From NCBI RefSeq assembly GCF_014764405.1, contig NZ_CP061725.1:4402001-4466000 (forward strand): a stretch of 64,000 nucleotides of DNA, written 5' to 3'. A program made the translations under genes and the position numbers. Within the stretch, counting starts at the first letter, position 1, and each line of letters begins with the position of its first letter. The DNA is from Micromonospora craniellae. Its GTDB lineage: Bacteria > Actinomycetota > Actinomycetes > Mycobacteriales > Micromonosporaceae. The notes under the pieces were generated by a model. That model ran no database searches, was not told the DNA's origin, and was given only the letters and a program-made list of their open reading frames with translations. Shown piece after piece: positions 33,767-42,852 of the stretch.

Positions 33767-34891
33767 GTGTCCGCCCCCGGTGGTTTCGAACTCCCCCTCT
33801 GGCGGGCCGTCGCGGTCTTCCGGGTGGCCTCGCTGGCGTACGTCTGCGTGGTCGTGCTGCGCGACGCGGACCGCTACGCCCACCCGCTGCTCGCCGGTCT
33901 GTTGGTGCTGGTGATGGCGGTCTGGACCGCCGTCACCGCGATCGGCTACGCCGCCGGGTCCCGGCGTGGCTGGCCGCTGCTCCTGGCCGATCTCGGCGTC
34001 GTCGTGGCGATCCTGCTGGCCACCCCCTGGGTGATGGGCCGCGATGCGCTCGCTGCCGGTTTGCCCACCATGGCGGTGGCCTGGTTGAGCGGTCCGGTGC
34101 TGGCCTGGGCGGTCTCCGGCGGGCGGCGACGGGGGGCACTGGCCGCGCTGGTCATCGGCGCCACCGACCTGGCCACCCGGGGGATGGCGACGCCGACCGC
34201 GATCAACGGCGCGATCCTCATGCTGCTCGCCGGCGTGGTGGTCGGGCACGTGGCCCGGCTGACCGTCACCGCCGGGGAGCGGTTGCAGCGGGCGGTCGAG
34301 ATCGAGGCCGCCACCCGCGAGCGGGAACGGTTGGCCCGCGACATCCACGACTCGGTGCTCCAGGTGCTCGCCCTGGTGCAGCGGCGCGGCGAGCGGCTCG
34401 ACGGCGAGGCCGGCGAACTGGCCCGGCTGGCCGGTGAGCAGGAGGCGGCGCTGCGCATGATGATCTCCGGCACCGGTCCGATGCCCGCCGACGACGTGGA
34501 CTCGCCGGTGGACCTGCGCGGCCTGCTCGGGCGGTACGCCTCGGGCACCGTCTCGCTGTCCGCTCCGGCCACCCCGGTGCCGCTGCCTCCACCGGTGGCC
34601 CGCGAACTGGCCGCCGCGATCGGAGCCGCGCTGGACAACGCCGCCCGCCACGGCGGCGGGCATGCCTGGGTGCTGGTCGAGGACGAGGGGACGGCGGTGA
34701 CCGTGTCGATCCGGGACGAGGGGCCCGGCTTCACCCCGGAACGACTCGCCGAGGCCGCCGCCCAGGGCCGGCTCGGCGTGACCCACGCGATCCAGGGACG
34801 ACTCGCCGACCTCGGCGGGACGGCCAAGATCAGCTCCACCCCGGACGCCGGCACCGAGGTCGAGCTCACCGTGCCGAGGAGGGGATCGTGA
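33767..34891 (+). CDS. Sensor histidine kinase (NarL/DesK type)
   Basis: 374-residue kinase. The N-terminal half has about five hydrophobic segments (for example PLLAGLLVLVMAVWTAVTAIGYAA), like the DUF5931-type sensors of actinobacterial MacS kinases. Dimerisation/phosphoacceptor motif RERERLARDIHDSVLQVLALV has H194; ATP-binding parts are AALDNAARHGGG and IRDEGPGFTPE. The GTG at 33767 follows CATGGT by 7 bases (leaderless pattern); ATG 33755 in the same frame is the alternative. The stop overlaps the response regulator start by 4 bases, so the two form one two-component system. Signal unknown. Confidence 0.87.
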   Translation: MSAPGGFELPLWRAVAVFRVASLAYVCVVVLRDADRYAHPLLAGLLVLVMAVWTAVTAIGYAAGSRRGWPLLLADLGVVVAILLATPWVMGRDALAAGLPTMAVAWLSGPVLAWAVSGGRRRGALAALVIGATDLATRGMATPTAINGAILMLLAGVVVGHVARLTVTAGERLQRAVEIEAATRERERLARDIHDSVLQVLALVQRRGERLDGEAGELARLAGEQEAALRMMISGTGPMPADDVDSPVDLRGLLGRYASGTVSLSAPATPVPLPPPVARELAAAIGAALDNAARHGGGHAWVLVEDEGTAVTVSIRDEGPGFTPERLAEAAAQGRLGVTHAIQGRLADLGGTAKISSTPDAGTEVELTVPRRGS

Positions 34892-35550
34892 ACGGCGTAC
34901 GCGTGATGGTGGTCGACGACCACCCGATGTGGCGGGAAGGGGTGGCCCGCGACCTCACCGAGGCCGGCCACGAGGTGGTCGCCAGTTGTGGGGAGGGACG
35001 CCAGGCCGTCCGGGTGGTCGCCGCGGCCCGCCCCGACCTGGTGATTCTCGACCTGCAACTGCCGGACATCTCCGGGGTGCAGGTGATCCGGGGACTGCGC
35101 GCGGAACGGCCCGAGGTGCGGGTGCTGATGCTCTCGGCCAGCGGCGAGCAGCAGGGGGTGCTGGACGCGGTGAAGGCCGGTGCCACCGGCTACCTGTTGA
35201 AGTCCGCCGGCCTGGCCGAGTTCCTGGACGCGGTACGGCGTACCGCCGCCGGTGAGCCCGTCTTCACGCCCGGCCTGGCCGGGTTGGTGCTCGGCGAGTA
35301 CCGCCGGCTGGCGGCCGTCCGGGAACAGGCCCCGGCCGGTACGCAGGACACCGCGCCCCGGCTCACCGAACGGGAGACCGAGGTGCTGCGGCTGGTGGCC
35401 AAGGGAATGTCCTACAAGCAGATCGCCGAGCGACTCGGACTGTCGCACCGGACGGTGCAGAACCACGTGCAGAACACGCTCGGCAAGCTGCAACTGCACA
35501 ACCGGGTCGAACTGACCCGGTACGCGATCGAACGCGGCCTGGACGAATGA
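34888..35550 (+). CDS. LuxR/NarL-family response regulator
   Basis: 220-residue regulator: receiver domain 1-120 with D10, D11, phospho-acceptor D55 (VILDLQLPD) and K107 (YLLKSAG), linker, then LuxR helix-turn-helix (about 155-215; LTERETEVLRLVAKGMSYKQIAERLGLSHRTVQNHV). The GTG start overlaps the kinase stop. It works with the kinase upstream. Target genes unknown. Confidence 0.92.
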   Translation: MNGVRVMVVDDHPMWREGVARDLTEAGHEVVASCGEGRQAVRVVAAARPDLVILDLQLPDISGVQVIRGLRAERPEVRVLMLSASGEQQGVLDAVKAGATGYLLKSAGLAEFLDAVRRTAAGEPVFTPGLAGLVLGEYRRLAAVREQAPAGTQDTAPRLTERETEVLRLVAKGMSYKQIAERLGLSHRTVQNHVQNTLGKLQLHNRVELTRYAIERGLDE

Positions 35551-35563
35551 GCGAGCGAGGCTC

Positions 35564-36136
35564 TCAGACCGAGCGCGGCGGCCGGGTCTCGTGCACGGCC
35601 AACTCCTCCGCGCTGGCCCCGCCACCGGCCGCTCCCGCGTCGTACGCGATGGAGTCGGTCTCCTGGCCGGTGTGCGTACCCTCGTCCGGTTCGACCAGCC
35701 GGCCCACGGTGGCGTCGGCGAGGGTGCCCAGCCGGTCGTGGTCGTAGAGCGACACCGGGGACTTCGGGTCGGAGGTCGGGCCCGGGTCGATCACGTCGGC
35801 GTCGAGCTGCGCCTGCGCCGCCTGCTCCCGACTGTCCGCCTCGGCCGCGATGTCCGGGTCGACCGGCCCGGCCAGCGGGTCGTCGACCGGCAGCTCGAAC
35901 TGCTCCCGGTCGAGCTTGTAGTCCAGGGACTCGCCGTCGAGCTGCTCCTCGGCCGTGGTGCCGAACTCGTCCACCGCCACCGGAGTCCGGTCACCGGGCA
36001 ACTGGGCCGGCGCCGGGCCGTCCGCCTCCCGACCGGTCAGCACGTCGTCACCGGCCGTCGAGTCGTCGTCGGCGGTGTCCGGCAGGCCGTCGGCCTCGGG
36101 ATCGGACAGCGGGGTCGGGTACTCGTCGTCGCGCAT
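35564..36136 (-). CDS. DUF5709 acidic protein
   Basis: 190-residue strongly acidic protein without hydrophobic segments. Segments LDYKLDREQFELPVDDPLAGPVDPDIAAEADSREQAAQAQ and KSPVSLYDHDRLGTLADATVGRLVEPDEG are the conserved parts of DUF5709, found in many actinobacteria. It is probably soluble and partly disordered. Function unknown. It is convergent to the response regulator (13 bases between stops). Confidence 0.8.
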   Translation of the reverse strand: MRDDEYPTPLSDPEADGLPDTADDDSTAGDDVLTGREADGPAPAQLPGDRTPVAVDEFGTTAEEQLDGESLDYKLDREQFELPVDDPLAGPVDPDIAAEADSREQAAQAQLDADVIDPGPTSDPKSPVSLYDHDRLGTLADATVGRLVEPDEGTHTGQETDSIAYDAGAAGGGASAEELAVHETRPPRSV

Positions 36137-36377
36137 GACTGACCACTACCCGTTCCCTCCGGCCGTAACCGGCCCCGTCCACGCCGTTCGGCCAGCCGCC
36201 AGGGGCAGCGGTCGTGTCGGGGAGCTTTCGGGCGAGGGGCATTCCTCATCGGTACCCCACAGTGTCCGGGTCATGCCCGCCGGCCAGCGCCGGATCTGCC
36301 ATGTTTCGGCTCGTCGGACCCCGGTTAATGGGACGCTCTGACCTGAGACCACCGCCCCATCCGCATGGAGGTGACCC

Positions 36378-37580
36378 ATGCGCGTCGGCCTCGTCTGCGC
36401 CCACGCCGCTCCGCCGCCGTCCGGCGACGGCACCGTCGTCGGCACCTACCAGCACATCGCACGGGTGGCCGCCGAACTGGCCGGGAGAGGTCACGACGTG
36501 CGGGTCTACACCCGTCGGGACGATCCGGAGACGACCGAGAGCGACCTCGTCGACGGCTACCGGGTGGAGCGGGCCCCGGTCGGCCCGATCGCGCCGATCC
36601 CCACCGCCGAGCTGGTGCCGTACGTGCCCGCGTTCGGCCAGTGGCTGGCCGACCGGTGGTCCGGCGACTGGACGCCGGAGGTGGTGCACGGCCACTACTG
36701 GGTCGGTGGACTGGCCGCCGCGCAGGCGGTCCGGGAGACCGACATCCCGGTGGTGCAGACGTTCCACTCCCTCGGCATGGAGCAACTTCGCCACCTCGGC
36801 CCGCAGTACGACGGGCCGGGCACCCGCATCCCGCTGGAACGGGCGCTGACCCGGGCGGTGGACATGGCGGTCGCCCAGTGCAACGACGAGGTGGACGAGC
36901 TGACCCGGATGGGCCTGCAACGCAGCGCGGTCGCGATGGTCCCGACCGGAGTGGACATCGACCGGTTCCACCCGGACGGCGAGGCGGCTCCCCGGGACCA
37001 GCGTCCCCGGATCCTCTCCGTCGGCGGGCTCTCCCGGGGCCACGGGCAGGACGACCTGATCCGCGCGATGCGCCTGGTGGGCGACGCGGAACTGGTGATC
37101 GCCGGTGGTCCGCCGGTCGAGGGGCTGGCCCACCACGCGGAGGCCCGCCGGTTGCGTGAGCTGGCCGAGCGGATCGGGGTGGGGGAGCAGGTGCACCTGG
37201 TGGGCGCGGTGCCGCACGAGCAGATGGCCACCTGGTACCGCTCGGCCGACGTGGTCGCCTGCACGCCGCGCTACTCCTCCGCCGGCCGGGTGTCGCTGGA
37301 GGCGATGGCCTGCGGGGTGCCGGTGGTCGGCTACGCCATGGGCGGCATCGCCGACGCGGTGGTGGACGAGGTGACCGGCAAGCTGGTGCCGCCGGGCGAC
37401 GTACGCACCCTCGGGATGACGTTGCGCCGGATGCTCACCGACAACGCGGGCCGGTTCGCGTACGGGCACGCGGCGGTGGACCGGGTCCGGTGCAGCTACA
37501 CGTGGGAACGGACAGCCGCCGCCCTGGAACGGCTCTACGAGCGGGTGGTCGGCCGGCGCAAGCCCGTCGAGGCGGCCTGA
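36378..37580 (+). CDS. GT4-family glycosyltransferase
   Basis: 400-residue GT-B glycosyltransferase related to the MshA/sucrose-synthase-type group. The N-terminal domain begins MRVGLVCAHAAPPPSGDGTVVGTYQHI with the glycine-rich acceptor loop. VHGHYWVGGLAA and VPTGVDIDRFHP mark the interdomain region. The donor-binding domain has ILSVGGLSRGHGQDD and the EX7E-type motif RVSLEAMACGVPVVGYAMGGIADAV. GGAGGTGA lies 5 bases before the ATG. No cluster of sugar genes surrounds it, so the acceptor is unknown. Confidence 0.85.
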   Translation: MRVGLVCAHAAPPPSGDGTVVGTYQHIARVAAELAGRGHDVRVYTRRDDPETTESDLVDGYRVERAPVGPIAPIPTAELVPYVPAFGQWLADRWSGDWTPEVVHGHYWVGGLAAAQAVRETDIPVVQTFHSLGMEQLRHLGPQYDGPGTRIPLERALTRAVDMAVAQCNDEVDELTRMGLQRSAVAMVPTGVDIDRFHPDGEAAPRDQRPRILSVGGLSRGHGQDDLIRAMRLVGDAELVIAGGPPVEGLAHHAEARRLRELAERIGVGEQVHLVGAVPHEQMATWYRSADVVACTPRYSSAGRVSLEAMACGVPVVGYAMGGIADAVVDEVTGKLVPPGDVRTLGMTLRRMLTDNAGRFAYGHAAVDRVRCSYTWERTAAALERLYERVVGRRKPVEAA

Positions 37581-38557
37581 GACAGGCCGGAGGCGGTGGG
37601 GGAGAGCTGGGCGGCGGGGTGCGGCAGCAGTCCGTCCGCGCCGCCGCGCTGTGACCCGCTGGGCTGCGGCCCGATCAACGGCTTGCCGGCGACGACCGCC
37701 CGCGAGGTCTCCTGCGCGACGGCATGCTGGTGCTGGGGCTCGGCGTACCGGGTGAGGCCGATGACCGAGGCGAGCGTGACCAGGAAACCGACTCCGGCCA
37801 GCCATTCCCGGCCGGGCCAGATCTTGTCGTTGAGCAGCAGCAGCCCGATGATCGCGGCGGGTACCGCCCCGGCGGCGTCCATCGCGGCCACCGCCGCCGT
37901 GGTGGAGCCGCGCTGCATCGCCAGGCCGAGCAGCAACTGCCCGACCACCGAGTGACCGACCAGCAGATAGAGCAGGGGATCGGCGAGGAACACGTCCCAG
38001 GTCGGCGCGGCGGCCAGCGGGCGGGCGGCGACCGCGGCGGCGGAGAAGGCCAGCCCGGCCAGCGAGCCGAGCGCCACCGAGCCGGGAACGCCGCGCAACC
38101 GGACCGCGAAGAAGCCCAGCGCCGCGATCACGCCGAGGGTGACCAGCAGGGCGGCCATCCCGGCGGTGCCGAGCGGCTTCGACTGTGCCGGCTGGGCGGA
38201 GAGCACCAGCGCGGTGATCCCGGCGAAGAGCAGGAGCAGCAGCACCACCTCGGCCATCGGCAGCCGCCATTTCAACACCAGGACGCCGAGGATCGCGGTG
38301 ACCCCGAGCCCGGCCGCCACGCTCGCCTGCACCAGGAACAACGGCAGGTCCCGGCGGGCCAGGAAGGCCAGCACGAAGCCGCCGACCTGGCAGGCCAGGC
38401 CGACCAGGTAGGCGCGGTGTCCGGCCAGGCGCAGCAGCAGACCGGGATCGAAGGTGTGCTGCACCGTGGTGCGGGCCGCGGCGACCGACTGCAACAGGTT
38501 GGCAACGCCGTACGCGACGATCATCGCCGCGAGAAAACACCAACCCGAGGTAGCCAT
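37535..38557 (-). CDS. DMT-superfamily-like membrane protein
   Basis: 340-residue protein with 9-10 hydrophobic segments arranged as in EamA/DMT transporters (LFLVQASVAAGLGVTAILGVLVLKWRLP..., GSTTAAVAAMDAAGAVPAAIIGLLLLNDKIWPG). A polar tail of about 60 residues follows. Its 3' end overlaps the convergent glycosyltransferase gene by 46 bases, so the last 15 residues of both proteins share the same DNA. The start codon at 38557 has no good Shine-Dalgarno site. Substrate unknown. Confidence 0.72.
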   Translation of the reverse strand: MATSGWCFLAAMIVAYGVANLLQSVAAARTTVQHTFDPGLLLRLAGHRAYLVGLACQVGGFVLAFLARRDLPLFLVQASVAAGLGVTAILGVLVLKWRLPMAEVVLLLLLFAGITALVLSAQPAQSKPLGTAGMAALLVTLGVIAALGFFAVRLRGVPGSVALGSLAGLAFSAAAVAARPLAAAPTWDVFLADPLLYLLVGHSVVGQLLLGLAMQRGSTTAAVAAMDAAGAVPAAIIGLLLLNDKIWPGREWLAGVGFLVTLASVIGLTRYAEPQHQHAVAQETSRAVVAGKPLIGPQPSGSQRGGADGLLPHPAAQLSPTASGLSQAASTGLRRPTTRS

Positions 38558-38583
38558 CTGGCGAGGATAGAGGTAACCCGACG

Positions 38584-39387
38584 TCAGTGCGCGGCGGGTC
38601 GACCGAGCCTGTCGAGGATGTCGACGTGCAGCGCTCCATTGCTGGCCACGGCGCTGTTTTCGCCCCCGCCGGGGGCCGGTCGACCGGCCAGATCGGTGAA
38701 GGTTCCACCCGCTTCGGTGACGATGGGTACCAATGCGGCCACGTCCCAGAGCGACAACTCGGGTTCGACCATGACGTCCAGTGCGCCCTCGGCCAGCAGC
38801 ATGTAACCGTAGAAGTCGCCGTAGGCGCGACTGCGCCAGGTGTCCCGCATCAGCTGAAGCATCGGCTCCAGCCGACCGGCCTCCTCCCACCCGCCGAGGG
38901 AGGAGTAGCAGAAGCTGGCGTCGGCCAGTTCCGTCACGGCGGAGACCCGGATCGGCTCGCCCGAGGCGACGTCCCGGCCCGCGTACGCCCCGGTGCCGGT
39001 CGCCGCCCACCAGCGGCGGCCCAGGGCCGGCGCGGAGACCAGCCCGGCGACCGGGCGGCCGTCCTCCAACAGCGCGATCAGGGTGGCCCAGATCGGCAGC
39101 CCCCGGACGAAGTTCTTGGTGCCGTCGATCGGGTCCACCACCCACTGTCGGGTGCCGGCCGCCGGTGACACGCCGTACTCCTCGCCGAGCAGCCCGTCGT
39201 CGGGCCGCTGCTCGGTCAGCAGGGCACGGATCGCGCGTTCCACCGCGGTGTCCGCGTCGGAGACCGGAGTGAGGTCCGGCTTAGCCTCCACCCGCAGGTC
39301 GAGAGCGCGGAACCGGGCCACCGAGATGGCGTCGGCGGCGTCGGCGAGCCGGTGGGCGAGAGCGAGGTCGTCGGCGTACCCGGTCAT
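38584..39387 (-). CDS. hisN: Histidinol-phosphatase (inositol monophosphatase family)
   Basis: 267-residue IMPase-type phosphatase. Metal sites: GEEYG (E of motif A), WVVDPIDGTKNFVRGLP (motif B) and ELSLWDVAALVPIVTEAGG (motif C), all intact. In actinobacteria this subgroup, next to aroA and rsgA, is annotated as HisN, which removes phosphate from L-histidinol phosphate. It is the last gene of an aroA-rsgA-hisN run on the minus strand, 64 bases after rsgA. Another inositol-phosphate-type substrate cannot be excluded. Confidence 0.85.
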   Translation of the reverse strand: MTGYADDLALAHRLADAADAISVARFRALDLRVEAKPDLTPVSDADTAVERAIRALLTEQRPDDGLLGEEYGVSPAAGTRQWVVDPIDGTKNFVRGLPIWATLIALLEDGRPVAGLVSAPALGRRWWAATGTGAYAGRDVASGEPIRVSAVTELADASFCYSSLGGWEEAGRLEPMLQLMRDTWRSRAYGDFYGYMLLAEGALDVMVEPELSLWDVAALVPIVTEAGGTFTDLAGRPAPGGGENSAVASNGALHVDILDRLGRPAAH

Positions 39388-39451
39388 GCCGGACACGGTA
39401 GCGACGCCGGTCCCGGCCGCTCCGTCGGGGCCGCCGTGGCCCCGGCGCGGC

Positions 39452-40573
39452 TCAGGGGTGCCCGCGCGGCTCGGCCTCGCCGCGCGGTTCGAGGTCGCCG
39501 GCCCGGGAGGCCAGCAACCGGCGGTACGAGGCCAGCCGGCGCGGATCCGCCCGCCCCTGTGCCACCCAGGCGTCCAGCGCGCAGTCGGCCTCGTCGGCGG
39601 TGTGCGGGCAGTTGGCCGGACAGTCGACGGTGGCCTCGACCAGGTCGGGGAAACCGTGCAGCAGGCTCTCGGCCGAGACGTGCGCCAACCCGAAGCTGCG
39701 CACGCCCGGCGTGTCCACGATCCAGCCCGGGTCGTCCGGCGTGCCGGGCAGGGCGGGCAGCCGCAACGCCACCGCGCTGGTCGAGGTGTGCCGACCCCGG
39801 CCGATCGCACTGACCGTGCCGACCGCCCGGTCGGCCTCCGGGACCAGCCGGTTGACCAGCGTCGACTTGCCCACCCCGGAGTGCCCGACGAGCACCGACA
39901 CCCGACCGGCGAGCAGGCTGCGCAGGGCGTCCAGCGGCGAGTCCGGCCGGATCAGCACGTACGGCAGTTCCAGCTCGGTGTAGTAGTCGAGCACCTTCTC
40001 GGGGCCGGCCAGGTCGGCCTTGGTCAGGCAGAGCAACGGTTCGATGTCCGCGTCGTACGCGGCCACCAGGCAACGGTCGATGAACCCGGTGCGCGGCGGC
40101 GGGTCGGCCAGCGCACTGACGATCACGAGCTGGTCGGCGTTGGCGACGACCACCCGTTCCAGCCGCCCCTCGGCGGTGCTGGCGTCGTCCTCGGCGGTAC
40201 GCCGCAGCACGGAGTGACGCGGCGCGATCCGGACGATGCGGGCCAGCGCCCCGGCCGCGCCGGAGGTGTCGCCGACCAGGGCCACCCGATCACCGACCAC
40301 CACCGACTTGCGCCCCAGCTCACGGGCGCGCATGGCGGTGACGGTGGGGTCGTCGGGCACGGCTCCGGTCAGCACACAGGTGTAGCGTCCCCGGTCCACC
40401 GCGATGACGAAACCGTCCCGGGCGTCGGCGTGCCGGGGACGGGTGCGGGTACGCGGACGCGAGGACTTGCCGGGCCGGACCCGGACGTCCTCCTCGTCGT
40501 ACTCGCGTCGCCTGGTCGCCAGGTCCGCCCCTTCGTCGTCGGTCAGCTCTTGCCGGTCACCATCGCCGACCAT
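39452..40573 (-). CDS. rsgA: Ribosome small subunit biogenesis GTPase RsgA
   Basis: 373-residue circularly permuted GTPase: OB domain at about 60-135 (RYTCVLTG...VVVGDRVAL), then G4 LTKADL before G1 GHSGVGKSTLVN, and G3 IVDTPGVRSFG. A C-terminal zinc knuckle follows (DCPANCPHTADEADCAL). It checks the decoding centre of the 30S subunit during maturation. A basic N-terminal extension (RPGKSSRPRTRTRPRHADARDG) is typical of actinobacterial forms. The ATG at 40573 overlaps the end of aroA by 31 bases. Confidence 0.9.
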   Translation of the reverse strand: MVGDGDRQELTDDEGADLATRRREYDEEDVRVRPGKSSRPRTRTRPRHADARDGFVIAVDRGRYTCVLTGAVPDDPTVTAMRARELGRKSVVVGDRVALVGDTSGAAGALARIVRIAPRHSVLRRTAEDDASTAEGRLERVVVANADQLVIVSALADPPPRTGFIDRCLVAAYDADIEPLLCLTKADLAGPEKVLDYYTELELPYVLIRPDSPLDALRSLLAGRVSVLVGHSGVGKSTLVNRLVPEADRAVGTVSAIGRGRHTSTSAVALRLPALPGTPDDPGWIVDTPGVRSFGLAHVSAESLLHGFPDLVEATVDCPANCPHTADEADCALDAWVAQGRADPRRLASYRRLLASRAGDLEPRGEAEPRGHP

Positions 40574-41844
40574 AGTGCCGGAAACTCGGGCATGGTCTTC
40601 GAGGTGCACGCCACGTCGTTCAACTCGACACCGGGTACGGCCAGACCGGCGATGGCCGCGGCGTGCGCCATCCGGTGGTCGTCGTAGGTGTGGAACACCC
40701 CGCCGCGCAGCGGCCGGGGGCGGATCTCCAACCCGTCGGACGCCTCGGTGACGTCCGCGCCCAGCGCGGCGAACTCCCGGGCCAGCGCGGCCAGCCGGTC
40801 GGTCTCGTGCCCCCGGATGTGGCCGACACCGGTGAACACCGACGGGGAGTCGGCGAGCATCGCCAGCGCGGTCAGGGCCGGGGTCAGCTCGCTGACGTCG
40901 GAGAGGTCGGCACGCAGCCCGCGTACCGTCCCGGTGCCGCGTACGGTGAGCCCCTCGGTGGTGAGGGCGACCTCCGCGCCCATCTGCTGCAACAGCGAGC
41001 GGAGTCGTTCCACAGGCTGCACGCTGCCGCCCGGCCAGCCCTGGAGCGTCACCTCGCCGCCGGTGACCAGCGCGGCGGCGAAGAAGGGCACGGCACCGGA
41101 AAGGTCGGGCTCGATCTGCCAGCCGCGTCCGGTCAGCGGGCCCGGTTCGACCACCCACACGTCCGGCGTGCTGTCGTCGACCGCCGCTCCGGCCGAGCGC
41201 AGCATCTGCACGGTCATCCGCAGGTGGGGCGCGGAGGGCACCGGTGGGCCGACGTGCCGGACGACCAGGCCACGGTCGAAGCGGGGAGCCGCCAGCAGCA
41301 GGCCGGAGACGAGCTGGCTGGAGGCGGAGGCGTCGATCACCACCTCGCCGCCGGTCACCCGGCCGGTGCCGAGGACGGCCAGTGGCAGGCTGCCCTCGCC
41401 GGTGGTGTCGATGCGGACGCCGAGCGAGCGCAGCGCCTCGATCAGCGGGCCCAACGGCCGGGTACGGGCGGCCGGGTCGCCGTCGAAGGTCACCCGGCCG
41501 TCGGCCAACCCGGCGACCGGCGGTACGAACCGCATGATCGTGCCGGCCAGGCCGATGTCGACGTGGGCCGGGCCGACCAGCGGGTGCGGCCGGACCAGCC
41601 AGCGCTCGTCGTCGGCGATCGACACGTGGGCGCCCATCGCCCGCAGCCCGCCGGCCATCAACTCGGTGTCCCGGGCGCGCAGCGGCGTGCCCAGTGTCGA
41701 GGGGCCGGTGGCCAGCGCGCTGAGCACCAGGGCACGGTTGGTCATCGACTTGGATCCGGGCAGGCGCAGCGACGCCGACACCGGATCGCTGGCCGTCGGT
41801 GCGGTCCACGGCTGTAGCGGCCGGGTCGCGGTCAGGTTCCCCAC
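40543..41844 (-). CDS. aroA: 3-phosphoshikimate 1-carboxyvinyltransferase (EPSP synthase)
   Basis: 433-residue EPSP synthase, which transfers the enolpyruvyl group of PEP to shikimate 3-phosphate in the chorismate pathway. Motifs: LPGSKSMTNRALVLSALA (substrate Lys), DIGLAGTIMRFVPPVA (the LxNxGTxxR region, here LAGTIMR) and FHTYDDHRMAHAAAIAGL. The GTG at 41844 (VGNLTATRPLQPW) fits the family start. First gene of the aroA-rsgA-hisN run, divergent from the SRAP gene. Neighbourhood as for Rv3227. Confidence 0.93.
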   Translation of the reverse strand: MGNLTATRPLQPWTAPTASDPVSASLRLPGSKSMTNRALVLSALATGPSTLGTPLRARDTELMAGGLRAMGAHVSIADDERWLVRPHPLVGPAHVDIGLAGTIMRFVPPVAGLADGRVTFDGDPAARTRPLGPLIEALRSLGVRIDTTGEGSLPLAVLGTGRVTGGEVVIDASASSQLVSGLLLAAPRFDRGLVVRHVGPPVPSAPHLRMTVQMLRSAGAAVDDSTPDVWVVEPGPLTGRGWQIEPDLSGAVPFFAAALVTGGEVTLQGWPGGSVQPVERLRSLLQQMGAEVALTTEGLTVRGTGTVRGLRADLSDVSELTPALTALAMLADSPSVFTGVGHIRGHETDRLAALAREFAALGADVTEASDGLEIRPRPLRGGVFHTYDDHRMAHAAAIAGLAVPGVELNDVACTSKTMPEFPALWSAMVTGKS

Positions 41845-41946
41845 GGTTCCATTCTGCCGTGTGGCGGGCGGCGGCGGACCTTGCCGTTTCCCACTCCCGG
41901 TGAACGGGACAGCCGGACGGGGCGGTGGCGCGCTAGCGTGTCCGGC

Positions 41947-42657
41947 ATGTGCGGGAGGTACGCCACGACCCGGAGCTCCGGCGACCTGAGCGGTCTGTTC
42001 GAGTCCGCCGACGAGACCGGCGGCGCCCTGGTGGCCGACTACAACGTGGCGCCGACCGATCCGGTGCCGCTGGTCCGGGTCACCTCCGAGGGGCACCGCG
42101 CGCTCTGTCTGGTCCGGTGGGGGCTGGTGCCGCCGTGGTCCCGGTCGCCCGCCGGGGCCGCCCGCATGATCAACGCTCGCGCCGAGACGGTCGCCACCAG
42201 CCGGGCGTACGCACCCTCCTTCGCCCGCCGTCGCGCCCTGGTCCCGGCCGACGGCTGGTACGAGTGGGTCCGTCGGCCGGACGGCACGAAGCAGCCCTTC
42301 TACATGACCCCGCGCGACGGCTCGGTGCTCGCCTTCGCCGGCATCTGGTCGGTCTGGGGCGGTTCCGACGATCCGCTGCTGACCTGCAGCGTGGTGACCA
42401 CCGCCGCGCTCGGTGAGCTGGCCGAGGTGCACGACCGGATGCCGTTGCTGCTGCCGCCGGATCGGTGGGCGGCCTGGCTGGGCGTGGAGAGCGAGCCGGC
42501 GGAGCTGCTCGCCCCGCCGTCGCCGCAGTGGCTGGCCGGGCTGGAGGTACGCCCGGTGGGTCGGGCGGTCGGTGACGTCCGCAACGACGGCCCGGAGTTG
42601 ACCGCCCGGGTGCCGCTGCCCGGGTCGCCCGGCCCCGGTGAGGAGACCCTGTTCTGA
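41947..42657 (+). CDS. SOS response-associated peptidase (SRAP/HMCES family)
   Basis: 236-residue YedK/HMCES-type protein that crosslinks to abasic sites in single-stranded DNA through Cys2 and shields them. C2 follows the initiator Met (MCGRYA), N of YNVAPT, E in ADGWYEW and H in EVHDRMPLLL complete the active site. The ATG must be exactly here, because Met removal exposes Cys2; TAGCGT lies 7 bases before it, so the mRNA is leaderless. Homologue of Rv3226c, in the same place beside aroA. Confidence 0.93.
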   Translation: MCGRYATTRSSGDLSGLFESADETGGALVADYNVAPTDPVPLVRVTSEGHRALCLVRWGLVPPWSRSPAGAARMINARAETVATSRAYAPSFARRRALVPADGWYEWVRRPDGTKQPFYMTPRDGSVLAFAGIWSVWGGSDDPLLTCSVVTTAALGELAEVHDRMPLLLPPDRWAAWLGVESEPAELLAPPSPQWLAGLEVRPVGRAVGDVRNDGPELTARVPLPGSPGPGEETLF

Positions 42658-42791
42658 TTGCGCCCGCATATTGTCGGGAGTGATTTGCCGCAGTTGCGGG
42701 TGAAAGGTGCAGGGCTCTTTCTGGCAACTTCCCGGCAGACTCTTGTCCCCGCGTCCGTAAATGCGATAGAACACAGCGCCGGTGGTGGGTG

Positions 42792-42812
42792 TCGTTCACG
42801 TCGGGTGAACGA
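42792..42812 (+). promoter_or_regulatory. Operator-like inverted repeat upstream of the WhiB-like gene
   Basis: TCGTTCAC (42792-42799) and GTGAACGA (42805-42812), perfect 8-base arms with a 5-base spacer, 40 bases before the start codon. The spacing and position fit a dimeric regulator site. Confidence 0.45.
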
Positions 42813-42852
42813 TACTCATCGACATTGCTGGTCCCACGGGGGAGGTGGGTGG

